Source: Apiospora phragmitis | Lineage: Eukaryota > Ascomycota > Sordariomycetes > Amphisphaeriales > Apiosporaceae | Direction of reading: 5' to 3' | DNA: 64,000 nt | Assembly: GCA_038363925.1 (NCBI GenBank) | Contig: JAQQWL010000011.1 | Span: forward strand, 7,192,001 to 7,256,000 | Shown here: piece by piece, positions 48,295-60,386 of the stretch | Layout of the letters: the number at the start of each line of letters is the position of its first letter | Numbering within the stretch: position 1 is the stretch's first letter | The notes under the pieces: model-generated | What the model was told of the DNA's origin: nothing | Databases searched by the model: none | The model's input: the letters and a program-made list of their open reading frames with translations, nothing else | Position numbers and translations under genes: made by a program

Positions 48295-49608
48295 ATGGCG
48301 TCCGCCGATCCCTTTGACTCGGCTCTGTAAGCACCACTACCACCACCTCCGCCCTTTCAATTTACCCACACAGCTAAGCTAACCCCTCCTCCCCCTTTTG
48401 TCACCACCACGCAGCGACCTCCTCCGCCGCCTCAACCCGAAGCACACGACGAAGCACCTGCAGAGCCTGATCTCGCTCGCGCCCGACCTGACCGAGGACC
48501 TGCTCTCGTCGGTCGACCAGCCGCTGAGCGTCCGCCGCTGCAAGCAGACGGGGCGCGACTACCTGCTGTGCGACTACAACCGTGACGGCGACAGCTACCG
48601 CTCCCCCTGGTCTAACGAGTTCGACCCCCCGCTGGGCTCCGGCGGCGGCGCCGGCTCCGAGGGCGGCGGCGGCGCCACCCCGAGCGAGAAGGTCCGCCGC
48701 ATGGAGGTCAAGGCCAACGAGGCCTTCGACGTCTACCGCGAGCTCTACTACGAGGGCGGCGTCAGCTCCGTCTACTTCTGGAACCTCGATGATGGGTTCG
48801 CCGGCGTTGTCTTGTTGAAGAAGGGTGAGTGAGGCATGCTGTTTCTATTTCAGTTATCTGCCCGTGCTGGCTTTTGTTTTCGATCCCCAGCTTGGGGGGT
48901 AGGCAGCGCCGATATCGTTACGAATACGAGTGGATCTATAACCTCGACTGGAAAGGGGCAGTACCATGTCGTTTGGAATATAGCCGGGGTATATACAGTG
49001 TACCAGGGGCCGAGTGCACTGCATCCGGGGGCGCAGCATGCGTTACTATCTGTGCTACTTGCGATCTGAGACCTCGGATCTGTGATCGGAACATGCTTCG
49101 ATCGATCAGGAACCTGAGTCAAGGGTCTTACCTGCCCCCAAGCTCTGGGGAGCTCACGACATGATTGTTAAAGGCAAATGTACTTATTTCTACTGGGGCT
49201 AACATATGATTATCAGAGGCCAAACCAGGTAGCGCCAGCGAAGGCTCCTGGGATTCGATCCACGTTTTCGAAGCCATCGACCGCGCCCGCATGACCCAAT
49301 ACAACCTGACGTCGACCGTCATCCTGTCGCTCTCGACGAGAAGCTCCGGCCTCGGCGACATGGACCTGAGCGGCAACATGACGCGGCAGATCGAGCAGGA
49401 GCTGCCGGCCGAGAGCGACGAGCAGCAAATAGCCAACATCGGCAAGCTCGTCGAGGACATGGAGCTCAAGATGCGCAACCTGCTGCAGGAGGTCTACTTC
49501 GGCAAGGCCAAGGACGTGGTGGGCGACCTGCGGAGCGTGGGCAGCCTGAGCGAGGCGGGCAGGGACCGTGAGGCGCAGCGCGAGCTCATTGGCAGCATGC
49601 GGCGATGA
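48295..49608 (+). CDS. CAP2: F-actin-capping protein subunit beta
   Basis: Three exons (48295-48326, 48415-48824, 49217-49608), 834 nt, 277 residues, no frame correction needed. The family text is clear: [58 protein letters not shown], and the C-terminal regulatory RQIEQELP to [15 protein letters not shown]. With the alpha subunit it caps barbed ends of actin filaments in cortical patches. A Gly-rich insert of about 15 residues (positions about 100-115) is unusual but stays in frame. The first exon is 32 nt. The second intron (48825-49216, 392 nt) is several times longer than all others in this window. Confidence 0.95.
48825..49216 (+). other. Unusually long intron in capping protein gene
   Basis: It has a GTGAGT donor, TTATCAG acceptor and GCTAAC branch site near the 3' end. 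At 392 nt it stands out against the 53-100 nt introns elsewhere in the window. It contains internal acceptor-like and donor-like sites, so a skipped exon cannot be excluded. I see no convincing snoRNA boxes. Confidence 0.7.
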
Positions 49609-52600
49609 TCTGGGAGCGGGCGACCTGGGGATTCAGGAATCTTGCTTTAATCTGGTTTCGAGGGATATATAAATCTCCTGCTGTATGGCTCATGTACCTG
49701 CGCCAGCAGTTTGTTGTGGGCGGCGAAAGAAGACGACGTACCCGCTGCTGTTTAGTAGAAGCATTTCAGTTACGGAGTTTAGTATTTCGAGGGTCAAGCT
49801 CTTCCACACACGCCCATGACGAAGCAATGGGGTGTAATGGGCATGGCCAATTACGATGATGAGACAAAAGAAACACAAGTCATCTTAAGATGCTGTTACA
49901 CCGCATACGCTTCCTCCTTCTCCTTGGGGGGCATGTTGACATGACAAGATAGATTGAATTCATGTCCTACTACAGAACCATTATGAGCGGTCAGTTCGTC
50001 GTGTCTTAGAAGTCCGACAGAGCCGTCATTAGCTGGACCTGGACGAGGCTTTTGTGGTGAATCTGTGGCTCTTGTGCAGCTGAACTCGACCGACATCTGC
50101 CCCTTACATAGGAGCCTCGAAGCCACTCAGCGGTGCCGACTTCTGTATCGGTCGGCCGCCCTTACAGATAGGGACCGTCCATGGTACGTGTAGTGCCCAT
50201 GTTAGCTGGCTGATCAGTCCATCAATGGTCCCTGCACCGATAATCCAGTGCCTCACAACAAAGCACAGCCAATTTGGTGGATCCGTTAGATGAATCGGTG
50301 ACTGCCGTTCCTCCGTTAGAGCGGCCGGAATCGTCGATCCGTCCGGCACGAGCCCAGGCAGTATGTATGTTACGTAGCAACGGCCCCCAAGGGTGAAGAA
50401 GTTCTGATCAGTGAAACACCTCGATGTCCATATCTCACATCAATAGACCAAGTATGAGGAAGATGTTTCACTAACCATGATAATCTTGAGAAGGGGTGGT
50501 GAAAACCAGCAAAACATATAGCTACTAGAACATATGGATTACGATCAATGCAGGCTAGACGGCAAGCCTCAATCAATACAACACAAACGAAAGATGAAAG
50601 ATAAAAATCCCCTTCTTCCGCGTAAGACTAGGAAGGGCGACTACCCACACACACCTCTTTGACCCGAAGAGAGAAGCCTCGTTAAACCAGGTAGCTAGCC
50701 GATGCCATTCTTCGTTACTTTTTCCCATCCTTCGAACGCGAGAGTGAGCGACTATCATTCCACAAGACTGGGATGTCGTTCGAGAAAGAGAAGCGAAACC
50801 TGTATATGGACTCCAAGGTCTCAGCGCCACCCCGAATTTGTCCGTTGCTGTGTGACCTGCTTTCTCTGGCACACTATCTCGTTAGGGTAAAAGGGGGTGA
50901 AGGGAGATACCCTCCTTATCTCTACTCGTTTTGCCAGTTCATATTACGACACGCGGGCTGCGTGATGCCGCATATGCATACGATACATCACCCGTGAAAG
51001 AAGACTAAGATCATTGTCATGCCTCCTTGCGAGACGAAGATTGGGGGCTGAGATCGTTACTTGAGGCCACCAGGAAGGGGTGTCTCTCTCTCAGCCTTCA
51101 CGGTCAAGGTGCATTCACTTAGGTAGACTCCCTTTTTGGTGAGTGGGCACATATATCTGGATTCGGCATCATTCGCGTTCGGGTCTATGACTCAGTGGCT
51201 TCCGTGAAATAAGAGACAGGCTTCATACAGTTTTTGCATTACCCAGTTCCTTGGCCTAGACTTGCTAAACTCGCCACTTGGGTTCAGTGTACCATTCATT
51301 CGCCTTGGGTTAATATAATCAATCAGTCAGTGAGAGAGATAGACCGTCGAGAACAGAGCGGGTGGAGAGAAGGGCCAGATAGGTCTGGGACTATCCGAAC
51401 TCAGAGTCAAGGTTGCTACAATCAAATTATGTTCTTCACCCCTTAATGATGCACAAGGATCGCCTGCGTACGGTTACCACAGCTACGTAGTATTAAGCTG
51501 GCCGGCTTGAAGGCGACAGAGAGGGCTAGGGGGGCGTCTATTGTATTTGTCAAACGCCCGTCGTCAAGGACTCTTCGCCGCCGCCCTATTTACTGCACTC
51601 AGAGATCGGAGACGTTTCGGTGTAGCGATTCGCAAATAACAAGGCCATGCAGTGGTAGACGGATAATGGGACACCGGCGTTCTCAGGAGATGAGCACGGC
51701 GAACGAGAACCTGCCAGCGCCATACCGAGACGCAGCTCGCAAGGTACCCTTTCATACGTACTTCATCCATCCTCCGCCTAGGGGAACACCTACTCAAGCA
51801 GATGTTGGAAGTTCTTGGCACATGCCGTCCATGTCCTATAGCCAGGTACTACCTACCTAATTTTACGACTGGCCCGCTTGGGCAGGTCAACCCAGCCTTG
51901 GCCTGCATACGCATACTTGTTGTCACTGCAAGGGAATGGAGACCGAACTGCACCACCAGCTGTATCTGTATGTTCTGATGATTCTTTCCGAAGGATCTGA
52001 TCGACTGGTCCGGGATTGACCTGCCCCGGGGCGCATGGCCGCGAATGAATGTTGAAATCCGTCTGTAGGTTACATTACGTTATGACAAATCTTGAACCTC
52101 GACCAGCCAACAATTGGGTACCCACGAATGGTTGATCGACGACGCGTTCATTGTCGACCTCCAAAGCTTCCATCGTACGATCAAATAGAGCCAACAAAGA
52201 AGGATCGTTGGGATGCACTGAATAAGCTCTCAGAAGGTCTGGCACGTCTTTCAGGGTTGGTTGGGGGTTGTGACTGGCAAGCAAGAAAAAGATAAGCGAT
52301 TGCTGTGTCGTGTCTCGATGTCGTAATTTCCTCCCGCATGGCCAGTGTCATGGGTGGAAAATGACATGCATATCGCTTAGTTTTGAATCTTCGACACACG
52401 TTCGCGGCTGAAAGGGGCATGCGTTGCTTGCCTGCCCTGGTAACGAAAGTTGAGAACGCAAACATTACCACGGATGTATAATTTCGATCATCACCCCTAT
52501 GTTCGTACATGTCTGATGGTACCCATCGTGACCGGCAATCGTCCTCGCGCTGCAATCGGCCGCTTGTCGGTTTGGATCGTTCTGCGAGAGTAGGCTTCTG

Positions 52601-55600
52601 GATGAAGCCGTGTTGCCCTCGTACTGGATTTGTTGTTCAACTGTTGTGTTTCATCATAATCAGATTAGCCATGCTCTTCGTCATTCGCAACTGATTGTCT
52701 ACAAGCATCGCATCCAGAATAGTTGGCACGCCTGCTGACCAAGGTGGAAAACCCCTGATTGATTTGAGCTCCGTATGCTACTCTGAATGTTCAAGCAAGC
52801 TACTACTGCATATTCAAAACAATGCATAGCTATAACCTGCAGAAAGTGACCCACGAGGCTGGATATTGTTCGTGTGATGGCACTCTTCAGGTGAGTCACG
52901 AAAGTGCTTCCATGTTACTTCCGGGCTGAAAAACAAAAGAAATAAGTATGACTGCATGCAAGTCTTCGGTAGACCCCATGTCGCGGGGAAGGTTGCCGGT
53001 GCAGAGGGCACAAGCTGGGAAATTGTCCTCGATGTAGTTGAGGGATTTCGTATTTTCAGCTGCAGCTTGACTCCCATAAAATACATCTCTCGAGATATTC
53101 TCGCGTCAATCGCCATATAAATGAGTCAATGCGGATAGTACTGTTCCCGGTCTCCTTGGACTTGCAGATTTCGGATTTACATGGGCGGCCATGCAGACCA
53201 AAGTTTGGTAGAAAGGGCCGTCCAGCTGCTTGACGAGATGCAGCAAATAATTTTTTGATAAGAAGGCCGAGACACACCGCGGCAAGGGTCAATGTCGAAA
53301 GAGCGGCGCGGAATGGTGTGCAATGCAAGGAATCCTTCTAGAAGGTCTTTTTTTGTTTCTGAAGCTACCAAGCCCCTAAAGAGATCCCGTGAAAGGAAGT
53401 CCCCTGAACGGGAGATGCGGCCTCCAGCGGGATCACCAGCTAAACGGGTGGTGCCCACTAGCCTAGGATGCAGTAAGGTGGTTTCGAAATAGGCCCACCA
53501 GCGGCGGCCCAGCATCAGCACCGGACGTCCCTTGCGTGCCTGCAATAGCCATCATTTGGGACGAGCCATCAGGTTGCAGCAAACTTGCATGCACGCTTGC
53601 AGTGCCAACCACCATCATGCAGCATTTACAATTGCACCTTCCCAACAGCTGCTGCCCCTGAATTCTGTGAGGTTGCAAGCTTCCGTTGACGTGTTGCTGC
53701 AGAGGAGAATTTCCCCGAAGATAGCTGGTATTGGACGCATCAGGCTTGCGCCGCAGCTAGTCAGACATTATTCTGGGGCGACATCTGCGACACTGCGCGA
53801 CATTGCACGACAGACAGTTTGGTGGTGGTGTGTGCGGTGGTGGTGATGATGATGATGATGGCGAAGGCAGACGAAGGGGTTCCCAAGTCAAATTAGCAAG
53901 AGCGCGAGCACACATTCCGAGGGGCCATGCCATGCACGCTGCATGCATGCTACAGGTACACATGCTGAACAGATGGAGCCCGGCTCCTGTTTGCGTCCCG
54001 GCTGCAGATGTTTGTCAGTGAAGTGCCTCATCGCGGGAGAGAGAGTAATCAGATGGTAGCATCCTCCACCATGTCAGTGTGGTTGGTCATACAAGCTGGC
54101 GCACGAGGGGAGGATGGACGATGTATCGAATCAATGGCTGTCACTGTTGGTGCTGGGCGACAGAGCTTGATTGGCCTGTATGACCAATAGGACAACCCTT
54201 TTAAGGAGTGCGAATGTGGACGATGGATGCGGACCACCAGCTTCATAAAGTCGGTGAGAGGGATTGGATTGCCAGGCGGCCATAACTCAACTCAAACATG
54301 GTCATGGTCTTGGTCATGGTTGTGATGTGGTGTGGTGCGTGTTATTTGGATTTGTGTGCCACGTTTGCGGACTACCAACAAAGTATCTCGATACCAATCA
54401 ATATCTTGAAGCAACGATGAATAAGTCGCTGGTGAAAATTGCCCAAGTAAGGGAACCCCTTTGGAACCTACCTATCAACGGCACACATGAGGGTCTTGCA
54501 TAGGTATGTACTTACCTAAGCCTACCTGCAAACGTTGGTAAGCAAGAAAGCCATCACGACTTCAGTACTTGCGGTTGTTCATACCGGCGTAGATGTATTG
54601 GTTTCGAAGTTGACGGGCTGCTCGAAACATTGACGAGGTGTACCACCTAACATGGATTAGGCAATGCAGGTGTGCATAAGGTGGCCCAAGTCGACCCTGC
54701 GAGGCTGGCTGGAAAACATCGAAATGCAGTGGTGAAGGGAAGGGGAAATAAATATTGTGTTTTGATACAACCCCCAATGGGTGTGGAAGGCCAGTAGTTC
54801 GAATCGATCAATTGGCCATTTTGGTGTCTTTCTTTTTTTGTCCAAAAATGCCGATGAAAGATGCAGAAGGAAGGCATGTACTCGATCAAAGTCGAAGGGA
54901 AGGTTTCCTAATAGAGCAAGTGCACTTACCGATCGACGACAACATAATTACATGTAGATAGGGGTAGTCGTAGCTTCCGTAACTCCCTTGGTGTTCGTCT
55001 CTTCGCTTGCTCTCGTTATTGCCTTCCTCCTAGACCTACGGCAGCGTGGTTGGCGTTCTGCTTTCACTTAGAAGCCTGTCCTTGTTTCGATGTCTTCAGA
55101 ATATACAAATGTTGTTAGGTTTGTATATTCGGCGTTAAGACAGTGGAGGCATGGTAGGACTACTGGGTAGGAAGCGAACAGTCGTTATCGGGTTTTAGAC
55201 TTCGTTAATTACTTTTATTGATTATTGTGTCAATCGTCGACTGAAACGAAATGGGACATAGAATCCTAGTATGATATATGTAGGTATGTATATATAACCA
55301 CTCAATCTGTATGCAGCAGCACTGCTGGCTGCTGTATTTCTCTCGAAGTTGAACCTGAGAGCACTTGAACCCTCCAGTGGTTGTACAGGGGTCTCATGTA
55401 AGAAGAAAAAAGGACCAGCCCGCTATCGACCCCACAAGTCTTTTCCCTTCCAGAATGCAAGCAGCGATTGACCTATCCTCCGTTTCATCTCTTCGTACCT
55501 AAGCATAACGTATTTTGAGGTGAGTAGTGAATAGCAAGAACGAAAACGAATGCATTGGTAAGTAGGTATACAACACATACATAGCTGGAAGAAGAGAACA

Positions 55601-56736
55601 GACTAGGTATAGAAGGAAAGGAATGTGCGTGATGTTCGTTGAGCTAGGTGAGCACTGGTTGTACCCATCCATAGCATCATACTGACTTACCGACCGATGA
55701 ACGCTAGGCAGGTTCAACGCCGCCTCACTCAGCCCGCCCGTTCTCTTTTTGCCATGTATGTACCCAATAAGTTAGAGAGCTATTCCTTGTCTCGTTCCCT
55801 AACTTCAAAGTGGTCTCCTCCACCCACCCTGACATCCATCCATCCTCGCCTGCATTGATTGATTGAGGGAACAATAGAACACGGTAAGTAGGCGAGTGGT
55901 AGATTGGGTTCTACAAGTTCATATAATCGACTCGGCCATAACGAACCTTCAGTGCTCCGAACATTGAACACATTAGATTAGGTACAGCTAGAGAGTTACC
56001 GTGCCGTAACGTTGGCCTTTTTTCTATTTTTATGATTATTTTTCCTCGTCGCTTCATTCCCCCTCCCCTCCCCCCTCCGCCCCTGCGTCACATCGTACAA
56101 ATTCCATACTGTCTTGGGGACCGGGGGGTGGTACTTGCCAATCTTGCTTGACACTGACACCCTCAAACCAAACCCTCAACCCTCCTCCTCCTCTTGCAGT
56201 CCCAGTCCTGCCAGTCCCTCTCTCCCAGGCTTCAGGGATTCCTTCATTAGCTCCGACCTGTCTTTTTATATAGGGCTGGGGCTCTCCCTCCCGCTTAGAC
56301 TTGGAAACTGGCTGGACCCTCCCCAGCAAGTGAAATGAGCACATATTAGCTCCCTCCTCTCTGGCATCAAGCAGTCCACTCTTGACCCAATCGTATCTAT
56401 CTCTGTCAATATTTTGCCCTGGTCTGCTTGTGTGCTTGGAAGCGATACAGAACCGTATCCCCTCTTTCCTTAGCCATAGAAATCGCCAGTCTTCTTGCTT
56501 CTTTTTCTTGTTAACCTAATAATAAGCATCCCCTCTCCTCGGACAGACAAGTCTCATACTGCCCATCAAGTGGAGCTTCGAATTTCACGGCCTCCTGCAC
56601 ACTTCCCCCCCTCCTCCGTCGCCAGCGGCCTCGACATTGCTCGACACACCCCGCGTCAACCCCCCCTTCAGAATCTCTGAACCTCAGACCCTCGAACCAG
56701 AACGTCGCAGACTCGTCTGATCACTTCCTTCCCAGG
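49609..56736. other. 7.1 kb stretch without a supportable gene
   Basis: Both strands were read through. Frames are short (at most about 124 residues), have no domains, and lack the GC-rich third positions of neighbouring genes. The best remaining candidates are minus frames 50349-50104 and 52284-52075; neither has a credible upstream exon. Simple sequence occurs near 53838-53863 (GAT units). The right end is pyrimidine-rich, as expected for the long 5' leader and promoter of the epimerase-like gene. Undetected non-coding RNAs are possible. Confidence 0.5.
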
Positions 56737-58017
56737 ATGGCTGCCGAGAAGCCTTCGGTGCTCATAATTGGTGGGTTGGGCTACATCGGACGCTTCTTGG
56801 CCCTTCACATCCACAAGAACGACCTCGCATCCGAGGTCCGCCTGGTAGACAAGGTCCTTCCCCAGCTGGCCTGGCTAGCACCCGAGTTCGACCAGGCCTG
56901 TTCCAGTGACAAGTTCATACAGGCAGACGCAACCAGAGAACGTAAGTCTTCACGAAATGCTCCTCCTCGCCTCGTAAATCCCTGATGAGTTGTTGTCCGT
57001 ATCTGCTAACCCTGCCCTCCCTTTTCGCAGAAGCCCTGTCGCGAATATTCGACCGGCCCGATGGCAAAGAATGGGACTATGTCTTCAACTGCGGAGGCGA
57101 GACGAGATACTCACAGGAGGACGAAGTATACCGGCTCCGATCCAAAGAGCTGTCTCTGGCTGTGGGCCGGGAAGCGGCAAAACGCAAGTGCAAGTGCTTC
57201 GTCGAGCTGAGCACGGGCATGGTGTACAAGCCTGACTCGTCGCCTAGCAAAGAAGGAGATAAGACGAAGCCCTGGAGCAAGATTGCGGTCTTCAAACTGG
57301 AGGCCGAAGAAGAGTTGGCCAAGATTGAAGGGTATGTTCAACCCGTGCGTCCGATGACTTCTGGCGGTGGTACTGACTTTACGGGCGACAAGATTGAACC
57401 TGGTAGTTGTACGCCTTGCTCATGTATACGGCCCCTACGCGTCGCAGTGGGTAGCCACGGCGCTCTGCATGGCCCGCGTTTACAAGCACCTCAACGAGGA
57501 GATGAAGTGGCTCTGGACAAAGGACCTGCGGACAAACACGGCACACATTGATGATGTGACACGTGCCTTGTGGGACGTGGCTAAGTGGTACGACGCCGGC
57601 AAGGCAAACTGGGATGAGAAAGAGATGGGGAAAACCCCGACGTTCAATGTGGTAGACAAGGGCACAACGACACAAGGCACCGTCGCCAACCTCATTGGAG
57701 AAATGTTCGAGATTCAGACCGGCTTCCAAGGCCAGTTCATCAGCACATTCGCCCGGATGAATATGGATAGTGTCGTCGATGACATAAACGACGAGCTGTT
57801 GGGCCCCTGGGCTGACCTGCTGGCTGATGCCGGCATTACGAGGCCTGGTCCGCTGACACCGTTCATGGAGAAGGAGCTTCTCAAAGACACGGATCTGAGC
57901 ATGGATGGATCACGCCTGGAGAAGGTGGTTGGATTCGAATACCAAAAGCCGCAAATCAACAAGGAGCTGCTGGAAGAAGTTATCGAAAGCTACAAGAAGA
58001 TGAAGTGGTGGCCATGA
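56737..58017 (+). CDS. NAD-dependent epimerase/dehydratase-like protein (atypical SDR)
   Basis: Three exons (56737-56941, 57031-57331, 57393-58017), 1131 nt, 376 residues in frame. The Rossmann cofactor motif GGLGYIGR lies at residues 12-19, with an acidic residue after the second strand (LVDK) typical of NAD binding. NCGGETRYSQ, LSTGMVYKP and VVRLAHVYGPY follow the extended-SDR layout. The usual YxxxK catalytic pair is altered: the segment reads KIAVFKLEAE, so the Tyr position four before Lys is Ile. It may be a binding or regulatory member, or use another residue. The C-terminal helix ends KMKWWP. Cytosolic by default; substrate unknown. Confidence 0.88.
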
Positions 58018-58838
58018 AACATGCGGCAGTGAGACAAGTGGACAGATACATAAATTCCATATCGACACAAGGGTACATGACATCGCCGGACCAATTTCGA
58101 CTGTCACTGAAGGGATGCAATCGATTGGGAATGGTTTATTCACAAAAGTTGCAATGCAAGGACACGGGTTGCGACCACGAGGGCATGTCGCTTCGGCGTT
58201 CAAGTGAGACGTTTCCCCAAAACCTGAGGCTACGGCCATGTACGAATAGGATATCATCATTGAATTTTCCGTTTCGCCAGTAATGAGCAATATCCGAACA
58301 TCGCATTCGCTTCCTGTTTTTCTAGTCTGGCGAGCCTCATCTCATGTCAAGTTGGGGGTCTATCAGGTTGTGTGTGTCGTAGCAACTAACATTTGCTGCG
58401 AGAGCCAACAGTGCCTGATTCCTCCTCACATCAAAAGGCCGGCAGTTGCCACTATCCCGCATGCTTTAGCGCTGGGAACTTACTTACCCTTCGGCCTAGC
58501 CCTTGCTACATACTCAAAAGTTACAGCTCAAAAGGGATTTCTCTGGATTGGGAAATAGGTCAGGTAGCGCTTCGCTTATGTTGCAATGCTGTCGTGGAGG
58601 ACTTTTTGCCTACTATCCCGTTCGGACCTGTAGGCGCTTACAGGGGACCCCGCTCTCCTAGATCATTACTTAGCTTTGGCCGTTAGTTGTCCCCTAGTCC
58701 TCACCGCTGTTCGTCGATTAGGCCGGCGCTTCACATTTGTGTTCGCGGGGTTGCAATGGGTGTGCCCTGCTTCTTCCCATTCTCGGCCTCGTTAGCCGGC
58801 AGATCAGCGCCAGTCTAGGCGTTTAATAAAAAAACAAT
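58018..58838. other. Intergenic, nothing recognised
   Basis: 3' flank of the epimerase-like gene and promoter of the F-box gene. Short plus frames here (about 91-97 residues) show no features. Confidence 0.6.
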
Positions 58839-60386
58839 ATGCAGTTAACGAACCTACCGCCAGAACTCCTACGGGAGATCATATCCCACATAGATGACGC
58901 GACAGGGCGGGAGTATGCGGATCATGGCCATCCCAACCTCTGCGCCCTTGCCTTGAGCGGTGCGCGAGGTCTCGCCGAGGCGGCCACGGACCTCCTCTAC
59001 GGCGCCATCAAGATCGAGCGCAACGGCGCTGATGCCAAGGACGAGCAGCGTTTGGTGCTGCTGAACCGCTCCTGCCGTACCAATCCGCACCTGGTCCACC
59101 GCATCCGCTCCGCCGACATCCGCTGGTTCCACCACGACGATGCGACTCCGCACTACGACGAATTCCTTGCGCATCTCGCGCGTTCCAACTCGCTGGTCTC
59201 CCTCGAGGCCGAGCTGGGCCACCCGCCGCCGCTACTAGCCGGCGACGTCAACAGCAGCCCTTTACCGGCGCTGTTCCAGTGGCAGCCCGGCAGCTTCGCG
59301 GGGCTCCGCGAGCTGCATGTCCATCTGGTCAGGGTGGACCATGACGCCCGGGTCCCGGTAGCTTTTCTCGTCCGGCTGTGTGAACTGCCGAGTCTACGAG
59401 CTATCACTCTTTGTGCTCCAGCCGCCGTGGATCATGACGATGCTGATGGCGGTGATAAGCACAGTAGCTGTGAAGCCGACGGCGAGCGACTGCCCACGCT
59501 AGGGCTCACGGAGATGTACACCGGGTACGGCCGGCCGGTCTCCATCGACCTCTTGCGCCAAGTGCTGCCGCGTACCCCCGCGCTCAAGACGCTCAGCTTG
59601 AGCCTGCCCGGCGCGGCCGTCGAGGTCGACCGCAAGATGGCAGATTCCGTCAGCTGCGGCGGGTACGACCTCAAGGGCCCCGTGCTGTCCCCGTGCTCGG
59701 TCGGGCGGCTGCTGGCCCCAACTGCCGCATCGCTAGAACAGCTGGACCTCGGCGCGGACAACGTGTACCTCCCCGCGCAGCACGACGGCTCGCAGATCGA
59801 CCTGTCGGCCTTTGCCCGCCTACGCCACCTCGAGATCACCGCGTGTCTGCTCCTGGGCGCCGGCCAGGGCCGCGTGGTGGCGGGCGGGGTCGTCGTCTGG
59901 CGGCGGCTCCCGCCGGCCCTGGAGAAGCTGACCGTCGCGTTCGACACGGACCTGGGCCTCTTCTGGGGCCTGGCCGAGATGCGCGAGCACGCGCGCGCCG
60001 GCACGTTCGCGTCCCGGCTGTGGGACCGGCGCCTGCGCGACGACGGCGACGGGCTCCGGTGGCTGGCCGAGCTGCTGCGCCGCCACGCCCACGGGGAGCG
60101 CGGGAACAGCCGCCAGCTGCGGCGCATCGTGGTGGAGGAGCGCGAGGTCATCGACCGCGACCGGAATTGGGCTCGCGCGGCGTGGCGGCGGCCGGGCGGC
60201 GACAGGATGCGCGACCTGGCGCGGGCGGCGGCCGTGGACCTGGAGATATCACTGCGGGTGCCCCGGAGCTTCCGGGCGGAAGATATCGATATAATCGAAG
60301 AGGCTGATTGCTATGATGAGCCCGGAACCGTGCCGTATGGCGACCAAGGGTCATCGAGTCCGTCAAGCGAGGGCATGGACTTGTGA
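58839..60386 (+). CDS. F-box protein
   Basis: A single exon of 515 residues with strong third-position GC bias. An F-box opens the protein (LTNLPPELLREIISHI, residues 3-18), the module that binds Skp1 in SCF ubiquitin ligases. The rest contains Leu-rich strands (LRELHVHL, LKTLSLSLPG, LEQLDLGAD, LRHLEITAC) compatible with degenerate LRRs that select a substrate, and an Arg-rich region at 390-470. The tail is acidic and disordered. F-box proteins are highly expanded and variable in Pezizomycotina, so the target cannot be predicted. The frame is intact, including several long GC-rich stretches. Confidence 0.88.
   Translation: MQLTNLPPELLREIISHIDDATGREYADHGHPNLCALALSGARGLAEAATDLLYGAIKIERNGADAKDEQRLVLLNRSCRTNPHLVHRIRSADIRWFHHDDATPHYDEFLAHLARSNSLVSLEAELGHPPPLLAGDVNSSPLPALFQWQPGSFAGLRELHVHLVRVDHDARVPVAFLVRLCELPSLRAITLCAPAAVDHDDADGGDKHSSCEADGERLPTLGLTEMYTGYGRPVSIDLLRQVLPRTPALKTLSLSLPGAAVEVDRKMADSVSCGGYDLKGPVLSPCSVGRLLAPTAASLEQLDLGADNVYLPAQHDGSQIDLSAFARLRHLEITACLLLGAGQGRVVAGGVVVWRRLPPALEKLTVAFDTDLGLFWGLAEMREHARAGTFASRLWDRRLRDDGDGLRWLAELLRRHAHGERGNSRQLRRIVVEEREVIDRDRNWARAAWRRPGGDRMRDLARAAAVDLEISLRVPRSFRAEDIDIIEEADCYDEPGTVPYGDQGSSSPSSEGMDL

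Noticed and set aside
52075..52284. Minus-strand 69-residue frame with protein-like text
   Set aside because: No credible upstream exon or start, and no family; insufficient to call.
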